Assembly (NCBI GenBank): GCA_024275215.1
Contig: JAJRZO010000406.1
Location: 1-6,823 of the forward strand
DNA: 6,823 bases
Direction of reading: 5' to 3'
Origin: Candidatus Zixiibacteriota bacterium
GTDB lineage: Bacteria > Zixibacteria > MSB-5A5 > JAABVY01 > JAHJOQ01
The notes below the pieces were generated by a model. That model saw nothing but the letters and a program-made list of their open reading frames with translations. It was not told the DNA's origin and did not search any database. Positions 1 to 5,692 of the stretch are shown in pieces (the stretch's first letter is position 1; each line of letters starts with the position of its first letter). The position numbers were made by a program, and so were the translations under genes.

Positions 1-2099
1 ATCGATGTTCCTGTCTCATCACGATAGTATTTCGGATTATCCAGATTGCGATACTGGAAAGTATTCATTACGAGATCATACGTATCATCCAGATTCACCG
101 CCTTATTGCGGATATCACGAGTGATTCGGTAGACAAGCCCGACTCGTTCCGAATGCGCTCTGAGATCATACGCGACTTCAGCCGGTGGAAGATTCGCGAA
201 GCAGATGTCATATTTGAAATTGCCATCCTTGTCGAGATCGTTAAGCAGGATATTCTCAACGATTTGATGGGCTGTTCTGACCACCTTGCCCTGTGCATTT
301 TGGAAAGGACGCAGAAATCTTGTCTCTTTGCGAATAGCATCATAGAAGGGACGGCTCGGAAGAGGCATAACCATACCTCTGATAATCGTGTCAATGGTTT
401 CAATCTGATTTGTGTCGAGCGAGATCAGATTTCCAAGAGGGGCCAGTTCAGCTTTCTTTTGCAGAATATACCAGTCAACATCCAGCAGCGAAAGGTTAAT
501 AACATGGACATCGGGACGGATCCCAAGAGCATACTGGAGCGCCCACAGGGGATATGTGTCATTATCGCCCGCAGTGAAGAGGATAGAATTTTCCCTGCAC
601 GAGTTCAGAGTGTTGTAGGCATAATCATAAGGCATCGTATCGAGTGAACGATCACAGGAGCGGAAATTGCTCCCGATCGCCAGCGCGGGAATGAGCACAA
701 GAATAATCATCGCCGCACTAACAGCATTTGCCAGTGACTTGCTGCTGTCTGACGCCATCAGTCTTTTCCTGACAGCAAAGTAGAGCGCAGAAACGCCAAT
801 CCCGATACACATCCCGAAAAATGCAAAGCCGGGCGTCCAAAAATAGTCCCGGTCGCGCACCTCCAGTCTTCGTGCCATTGTATTCGGATCAATCTGGGTA
901 CCGTCTGCAAAATTCATGTAAAGTGTTAATCCGACTGTGCCGGCGAGGACCAGCAACAGCATTAGAGTGCCGATTTTGACATTTTTTCTCATGCCGGCAT
1001 AAATGCCATAAAGTCCGAGTATTAAAAGCAGCAGAAAAATAAAGCCGGGATTGGAATACTGTTCAGAGAAAAACCTCCAGAATCCCATCCTCGGAAAATC
1101 GCCGAACTGGTGAGAGAGTTCACCCCTTCGATGGAGCATTCTTGTAAACATGTTTTCCCCGCCATACTGATCGCGGTCAACAAATGCGACAAATCTTGAC
1201 CAGTTGTCGGGGTTTGCCATATCTATTGGAGGATCGAATTTCGATCTGATCGGTGCATAGAATTGGATAGAGAATCCGAGAAGTGATACCAGTACCATCA
1301 ACGCTGAAAGACGCCACATCCTGCTTCTTCGAGAATTGAGAAGTGCAACTATGGAAATTATCAGCCACACTCCGGTAAACAGGAGAAACATTTGCAGATT
1401 GACCATTATCATACTGACTGCGATGACTGAAATCCAGAAACGGGCATCAGTGCGAAGTTGTCTGTCAACAAGTCCGATAAATATGAAACCTGCAGGCATC
1501 ACGAGAAACGCGCTCATGTGGATTCCGACGCCGAGCAGCGCCAGGTATGAAACGAGGATTAGTATTTTATCTGAGCCGTGAGAGTCATGGCTGGCGTACC
1601 ATTTCAGCAGAAGATAAACAATTATCAGAGAGACCAGCGTTGTAAGTCCGTAGACTTCAGCATCCACAGCATTAGTCCAGAATGTTTTGTTGAATCCCAT
1701 GCAAAGCGCACCGATCACTCCACCGAGATACATGCCGATTCGTCCCCACACATCGCGAGGGTCGTCCAGCCAGTATGCGATGATCCGAGTGACAATCATG
1801 TATCCGACAAAAACCGATGCGGCGGAGGATAAGGCCGAGATCAGATTCACACGAAATGCAAAATCCGTGGCAAATGGTATCAGGGAGAAAATGTGTCCGA
1901 TAAGAATGAAAACTGCCGAACCGCGTGGGTGTGGAATACCGAAGCAAACAGATGATGCTACAAACTCGCCGCAATCCCAGAATGAAATACTGGGGGAAAG
2001 CGTCCTGAAATAAACAAGCAATGCTATTATGGCTGTCGCGATCCCAATATAGATATTGGTGCGTTCAGATGATGCTGTAATATTTTCTCTACCCGTCAA
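1..2099 (-). CDS. DUF2723 / GT117 family membrane glycosyltransferase (TMEM260-like), 3' end outside window
   Basis: Reading the minus strand from 2099 gives about 699 uninterrupted codons that leave the window at base 1. Seen: a short polar N-terminus, a first hydrophobic helix (about residues 16-35), then FWDCGEF (40-46), many further membrane segments, EVRDRDYFW (413-421), and after the last helix a soluble part with GDNDTYP (511-517) and LLDVDWY. These blocks in this order are the signature of DUF2723 (CAZy GT117), whose human relative TMEM260 is a protein O-mannosyltransferase. D42 and E45 sit where GT-C enzymes carry the acidic catalytic/metal residues of the first external loop. The bacterial substrate is unknown; a lipid-linked sugar donor and an exported protein or glycan acceptor are inferred. 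The start is TTG at 2099, with AAAGGA 6 bases upstream; an in-frame TGA lies 7 codons further up and no good ATG lies nearby. Oddity: the usual HPPG motif reads HPRG (57-60). Family members often reach 700-1100 residues, so a substantial tail may be missing. Confidence 0.93.
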   Translation of the reverse strand, partial: MTGRENITASSERTNIYIGIATAIIALLVYFRTLSPSISFWDCGEFVASSVCFGIPHPRGSAVFILIGHIFSLIPFATDFAFRVNLISALSSAASVFVGYMIVTRIIAYWLDDPRDVWGRIGMYLGGVIGALCMGFNKTFWTNAVDAEVYGLTTLVSLIIVYLLLKWYASHDSHGSDKILILVSYLALLGVGIHMSAFLVMPAGFIFIGLVDRQLRTDARFWISVIAVSMIMVNLQMFLLFTGVWLIISIVALLNSRRSRMWRLSALMVLVSLLGFSIQFYAPIRSKFDPPIDMANPDNWSRFVAFVDRDQYGGENMFTRMLHRRGELSHQFGDFPRMGFWRFFSEQYSNPGFIFLLLLILGLYGIYAGMRKNVKIGTLMLLLVLAGTVGLTLYMNFADGTQIDPNTMARRLEVRDRDYFWTPGFAFFGMCIGIGVSALYFAVRKRLMASDSSKSLANAVSAAMIILVLIPALAIGSNFRSCDRSLDTMPYDYAYNTLNSCRENSILFTAGDNDTYPLWALQYALGIRPDVHVINLSLLDVDWYILQKKAELAPLGNLISLDTNQIETIDTIIRGMVMPLPSRPFYDAIRKETRFLRPFQNAQGKVVRTAHQIVENILLNDLDKDGNFKYDICFANLPPAEVAYDLRAHSERVGLVYRITRDIRNKAVNLDDTYDLVMNTFQYRNLDNPKYYRDETGTS

Positions 2100-2144
2100 A
2101 TCTAATCCTTTCTCATGCAGTCAGTTTCTGCATACGAATGAATG

Positions 2145-2172
2145 AATATAAGATAACGCTGCTGTTAGACAA
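2145..2172 (-). promoter_or_regulatory. Candidate sigma70 promoter for the DUF2723 gene
   Basis: On the minus strand a TTGTCT box (2172-2167) lies 16 bp from a TATATT box (2150-2145). This would start transcription near 2138 and give a leader of about 40 nt before the TTG start at 2099. Both boxes are one or two changes from consensus. Assigned by eye only. Confidence 0.5.
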
Positions 2173-2189
2173 CATATTTTTGTAGTTGA

Positions 2190-2204
2190 ATCTTCTCTGA
2201 AGAT
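2190..2204. repeat. Short perfect inverted repeat, operator-like
   Basis: ATCTTC-TCT-GAAGAT is a perfect 6-bp inverted repeat with a 3-base centre. It lies about 18 bp upstream of the -35 box proposed for the minus-strand gene, a position that suits a regulator binding site. No known regulator is recognised, and a 6+6 palindrome can arise by chance. Confidence 0.35.
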
Positions 2205-2219
2205 AATGTCCATATAAAT

Positions 2220-2350
2220 GTGTAAATTGGTGTATCCTCATGAATTTGTATACCGTCAGGAATCCTTGAGTACCGTTGTACGCCGTTTCAGTGCGCCGTC
2301 AGGAATCCTTTCCTGACTGGCATAGGGATACACCCTCTGCCAGTTTACAC
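2220..2350. repeat. 131-bp element bounded by imperfect inverted repeats
   Basis: The left end reads GTGTAAATTGG then TGTATCC (2220-2237). The right end (2326-2350), read on the other strand, gives GTGTAAACTGG, seven extra bases, then TGTATCC. So 17 of 18 positions match across two blocks, with one 7-base insertion in the right arm. The interior carries a 15-bp direct repeat and a strong hairpin (2253-2317). It could be a MITE-like or REP-type interspersed element, or a long folded RNA if read through. No transposase is nearby and no flanking target-site duplication was obvious. The copy number in the genome would decide between these. Confidence 0.5.
2253..2317. repeat. Direct repeat CCGTCAGGAATCCTT (two copies) with perfect 8-bp hairpin
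   Basis: The 15-mer CCGTCAGGAATCCTT occurs exactly at 2253-2267 and 2296-2310, a period of 43 bp. The second copy continues into a perfect hairpin, GTCAGGAA - TCCT - TTCCTGAC (2298-2317). The first copy diverges after CCTT. No T-tract follows on either strand, so this is not a standard intrinsic terminator. It resembles the interspersed palindromic repeats common in intergenic DNA of many bacteria, but a family cannot be named from one locus. Confidence 0.6.
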
Positions 2351-2397
2351 ACTAAAAAAGAAATTACCATATTGTTGTATGATGATGTAATTGGTTC

Positions 2398-2427
2398 TTG
2401 CCGACGGTTGACCTGACGGAGTATATT
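2398..2427 (+). promoter_or_regulatory. Weak promoter candidate for the CoA-transferase gene
   Basis: TTGCCG (2398-2403) lies 18 bp from TATATT (2422-2427), which would give a leader of roughly 45 nt before the ATG at 2477. The -10 box is good and the -35 box is mediocre. The better-looking TTGACC at 2408 is only 8 bp from the -10 box and cannot pair with it. Confidence 0.33.
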
Positions 2428-2476
2428 CGGGTGCCGGATCAGTGACTGTGAGCTTATTGATCGTGAAAGGTTCCGT

Positions 2477-3865
2477 ATGAAGATAATAAAGCATGCCGAA
2501 GAAGCTATTAACCCGAATATCCTGAGACCGGGAAGCACTATCTATTCATCAGGTAATGCCGCTACTCCGCAGGTTTTGCTCGAACAGTTTGCGAACGACC
2601 TGTCGATCAAACATGTTGCGCTCTACAGTGTCCTGTTGCTTGGAGATCGAATCAAACTTCTATTCTCGGAAGAGAGATGCAGGAAACTTACTCACAGAGT
2701 TATCTTCAACAGCCATCTGACGAGAGAAGCTGTCAATAAAGGTTGGGCGAAATACCACCCGATGCATCTCTCGGAAATCCCCAAGTATGCGTTGAGAGAT
2801 AGCGGTCCGGATATTGTTTTGTTATCTGTTGCGGGTCCTGACCCGGGTGGCAATTACAGTCTTGGTACAACTGTCGAGGCTGTGTTCGCAGCGATCAGAT
2901 CGGCAAGACGACAGGGTGGCTATGTCATCGCAGAAAAAAACAGCAAAATGCCGTTCGTGCTGGGTACGACCATTCCGGAAGAGCATATCGATTTTTTACT
3001 CGAAACTGAATATGAATTGCCGGCAACACCCATCCATGAACCGGATCAGGATGCTGTCAGAATCGGCGAGATCATCGCCGCGCTCTACATTCAGGATGGC
3101 TCAAAAAATGAGCCCGGATCGACTCTGCAGTATGGTATTGGCGAAGTGCCGGAAGCTGTGACTGACGCGATTCTCAGGAAAGGCGTCAAGGATCTCGGCA
3201 TTCACACTGAGCTTTTTGCGGATAGTATGCGAAAACTGATCGAATCGGGTGTTGTGACAAACCGCTGGAAGAAAAATATCAACTTCTCTGTCTCTTCGAT
3301 ATTCCTTGCCGAGGATCAGGCTGGTTATGACTGGCTGAATTTCAACAGTTCGGTACAGAGTCGTCCGAGCGATTATACTAACAGTGTTTTTATGATTGCT
3401 GAGCAGCCAAAGATGGTGACTATCAACAGCGCAATGGGAGTTGATCTGCACGGCAACATCTGGGCTGATTCACTCGATGCACGCAAGATTTACAGCGGCG
3501 TTGGCGGACAGGCTGATTTCATTCGAGGCGCGCAGTATTCAAAAGGTGGCGTTGCAATTATTGCGATGAAATCAAGGACACGAGGCGGCAAACCGAAAAT
3601 TGTCGATACCTGTCCTGCGGGAATAACGACAACAGCGATACCTGCAGATCAGGTGATTATCGTCACCGAAAACGGCGCATTCGACCCTCGCAAACTGAGT
3701 CTCGGAGAACGCGCAGTCGGGATTGCCCATCTTGCAGACCCGGAAGAGCGTGAAATCCTTCTGCAGAAAATCTATGACAACCCGGCATTTCATAATCCCG
3801 AATCATTCCTCGACAGGGGAGTCCCCGGTTTCATCCCATACGAAAAGGCTGTAGCTCGGATGTGA
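2477..3865 (+). CDS. Acetyl-CoA hydrolase/transferase family protein (4-hydroxybutyrate CoA-transferase-like)
   Basis: This is a complete 462-residue cytosolic enzyme, close to the ~430-500 usual for the Cat1/Cat2/AbfT family of class I CoA-transferases, which move CoA between acyl-CoA and a carboxylate through a glutamyl-CoA intermediate. Seen: an N-terminal half (about 1-190) like the acetyl-CoA hydrolase N domain; GSTLQYGIGEVPEAV (214-228); GIHTE (241-245), where E245 is the likely catalytic glutamate; INSAMGVDLHGN (316-327); GVGGQADFIRGA (341-352); and VTENGAFD...SLGERA (396-413), all conserved in the family C domain. The start is ATG with GAAAGG 6 bases upstream. The gene stands alone: no acyl-CoA dehydrogenase, dehydratase or fermentation partner flanks it, so the acyl substrate (acetate, butyrate, 4-hydroxybutyrate, succinate) cannot be chosen. 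Family assignment is firm; substrate is open. Confidence 0.93.
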   Translation: MKIIKHAEEAINPNILRPGSTIYSSGNAATPQVLLEQFANDLSIKHVALYSVLLLGDRIKLLFSEERCRKLTHRVIFNSHLTREAVNKGWAKYHPMHLSEIPKYALRDSGPDIVLLSVAGPDPGGNYSLGTTVEAVFAAIRSARRQGGYVIAEKNSKMPFVLGTTIPEEHIDFLLETEYELPATPIHEPDQDAVRIGEIIAALYIQDGSKNEPGSTLQYGIGEVPEAVTDAILRKGVKDLGIHTELFADSMRKLIESGVVTNRWKKNINFSVSSIFLAEDQAGYDWLNFNSSVQSRPSDYTNSVFMIAEQPKMVTINSAMGVDLHGNIWADSLDARKIYSGVGGQADFIRGAQYSKGGVAIIAMKSRTRGGKPKIVDTCPAGITTTAIPADQVIIVTENGAFDPRKLSLGERAVGIAHLADPEEREILLQKIYDNPAFHNPESFLDRGVPGFIPYEKAVARM

Positions 3866-3990
3866 TGGCGCAGATGTTCCCTGACCTGCGCTGATCAATC
3901 CTGAATGCGGGCATCCGTCCATTATTTGTTGTCTTACAACCAGTTACTTTAGAATAAACGATCTATCGGGCAGTAATGCACCGCCTTGGC

Positions 3991-4041
3991 TTAATAAAGT
4001 TAATTATTATGCTTGACAAGATGAAGATTCTTAATTATATA
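3991..4041 (+). promoter_or_regulatory. Strong sigma70 promoter with UP-element-like AT tract, for the 4101-5182 operon
   Basis: A perfect TTGACA (4013-4018) is followed after exactly 17 bp by TATATA (4036-4041), overlapping an alternative TATATT (4038-4043). Immediately upstream, 3991-4010 is almost pure A/T, contains the inverted pair TAATAA/TTATTA and resembles an UP element. The predicted start is near 4048, which leaves a ~50-nt leader before the operon's first long gene. Confidence 0.75.
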
Positions 4042-4080
4042 TTAGGCATAATAAAGATATTCGCGTAGGAAGTGTTGAAA

Positions 4081-4104
4081 ATGTTAAATCGGGAGGTGAG
4101 TTGA
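4081..4104 (+). CDS. Possible 7-codon leader ORF (MLNREVS) overlapping the next start
   Basis: ATG at 4081 opens seven codons, MLNREVS, ending in TGA at 4102-4104. The stop overlaps the TTG start of the following gene as TTGA, the same geometry as a coupled ATGA junction. AGGAAG (4067-4072) lies 8 bases upstream, a plausible ribosome binding site, and the predicted transcript start near 4048 would include it. The downstream gene's own Shine-Dalgarno sequence lies inside this frame, so ribosomes translating it would mask and then hand over that site. It is very short and could be chance. Confidence 0.3.
   Translation: MLNREVS
4091..4099 (+). promoter_or_regulatory. Very strong ribosome binding site fixing the TTG start at 4101
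   Basis: GGGAGGTGA is an almost full-length complement of the 3' end of 16S rRNA. GGAGG is 4 bases from TTG at 4101, a tight but workable spacing. The alternative ATG at 4131 has nothing comparable upstream, so the TTG start is preferred. Confidence 0.7.
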
Positions 4105-4463
4105 CTAAAGACTGGCAGGAATTAACTCGGATGAGCGGTGAAGAGACCATAAAAATCGAAAGAGTGAGACTGGAAAAAAGCGGTATCACCATTGAAGGAG
4201 ATTTTGAGCTTCCACCACTTGCTCGATTGCCGATGGAGGATCAGGTGTTTGTTGCAGCTTTTGTCAGGAGTCACGGTTCGATTAAACAGATGGAGAAGCT
4301 TTTCGGAGTCAGCTATCCGACGATTAAGAGCAGACTTAATAAAATCTCCAGACAGCTTGGATTTGTCGAAATATCGATGTCCGAGGATAACACTGATATT
4401 CTCGACCAGGTCGAACGTGGCGAAATCTCTGTCGAGGAGGCTGTACGGAGGTTGAAGAAATGA
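4101..4463 (+). CDS. DUF2089-type helix-turn-helix protein lacking the zinc ribbon
   Basis: This is a 120-residue soluble protein. Seen: EGDFELPPLARLPMEDQVFVAAFVRSHG split across about residues 32-59, then a helix-turn-helix (60-87, with GVSYPTIKSRL at 69-79), then a C-terminal helical hairpin (98-119, ILDQVERGEISVEEAVRRL). This is the DUF2089 order: G-x-F-E-L-P...L, HTH, SHOCT-like tail. Known members usually open with a CPxCG zinc ribbon; this one has no cysteine at all, and its first ~25 residues are polar. It is probably a DNA-binding regulator, possibly of its own operon; the target is unknown. It starts at TTG (4101), possibly coupled to a leader ORF, and its last codons overlap the next gene by 4 bp, so it is first in a three-gene operon. 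The family call is strong; the function is inferred from the HTH. Confidence 0.85.
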   Translation: MTKDWQELTRMSGEETIKIERVRLEKSGITIEGDFELPPLARLPMEDQVFVAAFVRSHGSIKQMEKLFGVSYPTIKSRLNKISRQLGFVEISMSEDNTDILDQVERGEISVEEAVRRLKK

Positions 4464-4741
4464 TAGTTCCACCAATGCTTGTAAGGATCCGTGTGATTGA
4501 AAGTAGCGGAAAACGATTCAGGCTATGGTTGCCAATTGTGATTTTCTGGCCTCTGGCAGTTGTAATCGCCATATTGTTTGCACCGGTTGCAGTGATTGCA
4601 GCAATTGTCAGCGTAGGATCACACTCCGTAAAGAATGCACTTAGAAAAATATGGATGTTTGTGATTGTGATCTGCTCGCTAAGGGGGCTTTTGATACATG
4701 TGGAAGACAACAATGACGAAGTATTGATCAATGTTTTATAA
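4460..4741 (+). CDS. Small membrane protein of the DUF2089 operon
   Basis: This is a 93-residue protein of no family I can name. ATG at 4460 overlaps the upstream TGA as ATGA, so translation is likely coupled; no separate ribosome binding site is obvious. Seen: a 20-residue basic N-terminus (MIVPPMLVRIRVIESSGKRF), then an unbroken hydrophobic run at about 22-51 (one long or two short membrane helices), a basic stretch (57-63), a second hydrophobic patch (64-78), and an acidic tail with alternating hydrophobics (HVEDNNDEVLINVL) that looks like a beta strand. It is probably an inner-membrane anchor or sensor for the two soluble neighbours. That role rests only on topology and operon position. 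Confidence 0.78.
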   Translation: MIVPPMLVRIRVIESSGKRFRLWLPIVIFWPLAVVIAILFAPVAVIAAIVSVGSHSVKNALRKIWMFVIVICSLRGLLIHVEDNNDEVLINVL

Positions 4742-4753
4742 GGAGAAATTACG

Positions 4754-5182
4754 ATGAGTGAAGAACGGACTAAGATCCTTTCAATGTTGAAAGACGGCAG
4801 GATCAGCCTCGCAGAGGCGGAAGAATTGCTCGACGCAATTGAAGGTTCTAAGCAAACTAACGGGAACAAGAGCGAACACATTGAGAAATCAGGCGCTCCA
4901 AAATATCTGAGAGTAGTTGTAACTCCGGGCGATGGCAAGCCTAATGGAGAAAAAGTGAATATTCGTGTACCTCTGCAACTTATTCGCGCTGGAGTCAAAC
5001 TTGGGTCTATAATTCCTGATGGTGCTCACCGCAGGGTCGATCATGCACTGAGGGAAAAAGGGATCGGAATTGATCTCAAGAATCTCAAGTCAGGTGATCT
5101 TGAATCTCTCATCGAATCTCTGAGCGATATGAGTATCGATGTTGATTCTGAGGACGAAAAAGTTCGGATTTTTTGTGAGTAG
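4754..5182 (+). CDS. SHOCT-like / YvlB-LiaX N-terminal-domain protein
   Basis: This is a 142-residue soluble acidic protein with no signal peptide or membrane helix. Residues 4-30 (ERTKILSMLKDGRISLAEAEELLDAIE, given here as the span) form the short helical hairpin seen at the N-terminus of YvlB/LiaX-type and SHOCT-like proteins: K-I-L..L..G.I...EA..LL.A. After a polar linker (31-49) comes KYLRVVV (50-56), a strand-rich part with VNIRVPLQLIRAGVKLGSIIP (68-88), an alpha-rich middle, and the end VRIFCE. LiaX relatives act in envelope-stress sensing in Firmicutes; extending that here is inference. AAGGAG overlaps the stop of the upstream gene and lies 8 bases from this ATG, so it belongs to the same operon. 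The C-terminal part (50-142) is distinctive, but I cannot give it an established function. Confidence 0.82.
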   Translation: MSEERTKILSMLKDGRISLAEAEELLDAIEGSKQTNGNKSEHIEKSGAPKYLRVVVTPGDGKPNGEKVNIRVPLQLIRAGVKLGSIIPDGAHRRVDHALREKGIGIDLKNLKSGDLESLIESLSDMSIDVDSEDEKVRIFCE

Positions 5183-5246
5183 CGTGGCAATGCAGGTACT
5201 CCGGGGTCTGTCTCAAGAGTAGTTCGTATTCTAAATCCTGCGTAGC

Positions 5247-5285
5247 GGGATAAGAAAAGCGACATCCCTGTCTTGTTGTTTGTTG
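5247..5285 (+). terminator. Weak terminator candidate after the operon, with a competing hairpin
   Basis: GGGAT (5247-5251) can pair with ATCCC (5264-5268) across a 12-base loop, followed by a T-rich but interrupted run (TGTCTTGTTGTTTGTTG). The same GGGAT can instead close a tighter hairpin with ATCCT (5235-5251: seven pairs including one G-U, GTA loop). The stem is short and the T-tract is broken, so termination would be inefficient. It lies about 65 bp after the operon's last stop codon. Confidence 0.27.
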
Positions 5286-5305
5286 TCCTAATATCAGGTT
5301 TTTTA

Positions 5306-5336
5306 CAGGTTTCGCCTGCTGCGGAACGCTGACCTG
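5306..5336. repeat. Imperfect hairpin, REP-like
   Basis: CAGGT (5306-5310) pairs with ACCTG (5332-5336). Inside, TTCGC pairs with GCGGAA with one bulged G around a CTGCT loop. It is more GC-rich than the AT-rich DNA on its right. It could be an intergenic palindromic repeat. A T6 run precedes it rather than follows it, so it does not fit a plus-strand terminator. Confidence 0.35.
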
Positions 5337-5491
5337 CTTAGTAACTAACGATACTCTATTCCGGAAAACATCATGCAGACAGGTTGTTTGCCCCGCATTG
5401 ACTAATCGATATCCACGTTGATAAGATTCGGTGAAAGTTCATGGATCGTTCATGTCTATATACTTACTGGGAAATGGGCGGTGAGATTAGC

Positions 5492-5526
5492 TTAAACCGT
5501 TAGAAAATATGCCGGTTAAACCGGTT
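5492..5526. promoter_or_regulatory. Operator-like repeats CCGGTT / AACCGG next to the -35 box
   Basis: CCGGTT-A-AACCGG (5512-5524) is a perfect 6+6 palindrome. Its right half continues as AACCGGTT (5519-5526), so CCGGTT is also a direct repeat with a 9-bp period running into the -35 TTGACA. A related copy, TTAAACCGTT (5492-5501), lies 24 bp upstream of TTAAACCGGTT (5516-5526). Overlap with the -35 element is the classic place for a repressor, or for an activator contacting sigma. The cognate regulator is unknown; the HTH protein at 4101 is one untested candidate. Confidence 0.5.
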
Positions 5527-5553
5527 GACACGAAGAATCCTTACACATATATT
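5525..5553 (+). promoter_or_regulatory. Strong sigma70 promoter upstream of the GTPase gene
   Basis: TTGACA (5525-5530), a 17-bp spacer and TATATT (5548-5553) match the sigma70 consensus nearly perfectly. Transcription would begin near 5560. The core is also bracketed by a 7-bp inverted repeat, GTTGACA (5524-5530) and TGTCAAC (5554-5560), so the predicted start lies at the edge of a symmetric element. Confidence 0.7.
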
Positions 5554-5568
5554 TGTCAACTTAATAAC

Positions 5569-5613
5569 AACCTGAGCGCGTGAAATTATTCACAAAAAGG
5601 TTGCGTTCAGGTT
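5569..5613 (+). ncRNA. Predicted structured 5' leader RNA, family unknown
   Basis: A few bases after the predicted transcript start, AACCTGAGCGC (5569-5579) pairs with GCGTTCAGGTT (5603-5613) along 11 bp with a single G-U wobble. Stacked inside is a second perfect hairpin, GTGAA-ATTA-TTCAC (5580-5593), followed by an unpaired AAAAAGGTT strand. The transcript then runs about 195 nt more before the ATG at 5808. Position and fold suit a cis-acting leader or riboswitch-like element. It does not match any riboswitch consensus I can recall. The structure was paired by hand. Confidence 0.42.
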
Positions 5614-5669
5614 ACGACAGACTTGGGTAGCTATTGTTTTAGCGCTCGGAATAATTCGTTGTTGTATGT

Positions 5670-5692
5670 TATGAAAGAGAATGTTTTTCATA
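5670..5692 (+). other. Second hairpin in the predicted leader
   Basis: TATGAAA (5670-5676) pairs with TTTCATA (5686-5692) over a 9-base loop, a 7-bp A/U-rich stem midway between the first leader hairpin and the coding start. The stem is weak thermodynamically and no T-tract follows. It could be part of a larger leader fold or chance in AT-rich DNA. Confidence 0.28.

Larger units (their letters stand above)
2100..2476. other. Divergent intergenic region, 377 bp, no gene
   Basis: This stretch separates two divergently transcribed genes. From left to right it holds the minus-strand promoter (2145-2172), a small palindrome (2190-2204), a ~131-bp element with inverted ends (2220-2350) and a weak plus-strand promoter candidate (2398-2427). 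No reading frame in it looks like a protein on either strand, and I see no tRNA or known riboswitch. Confidence 0.7.

Noticed and set aside
153..647. Plus-strand open frame of 164 codons
   Set aside because: It lies wholly inside the DUF2723 gene on the other strand. Its product is compositionally unlike a protein family, while the minus strand carries clear motifs across the same bases.
2253..2317. CRISPR-like repeat pair
   Set aside because: There are only two copies of a 15-mer, with a single 28-bp gap, no array and no cas genes, so it is better read as part of an intergenic palindromic element.
2408..2427. TTGACC with TATATT as a promoter for the CoA-transferase gene
   Set aside because: The spacer would be only 8 bp, far from the 16-18 bp needed. 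The TTGCCG/TATATT pairing at 2398-2427 was kept as a weak candidate instead.
3868..3891. GCGCAG/CTGCGC inverted repeat after the CoA-transferase stop
   Set aside because: It has six base pairs over a 12-base loop and no T-tract, so it is not convincing as a terminator. A second short hairpin at 3928-3940 (GTTGT/ACAAC) also lacks a T-run.
4336..4998. Minus-strand open frame of 220 codons
   Set aside because: It covers parts of three plus-strand genes that have good ribosome sites and recognisable domains. The minus translation is rich in Ser/Thr/Ile with no motif, so it is an antisense shadow.
5441..5503. Plus-strand ORF of 20 codons starting MDRSC
   Set aside because: It has no convincing ribosome binding site and no conserved feature, and it ends inside the operator-like region. 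Most likely chance.
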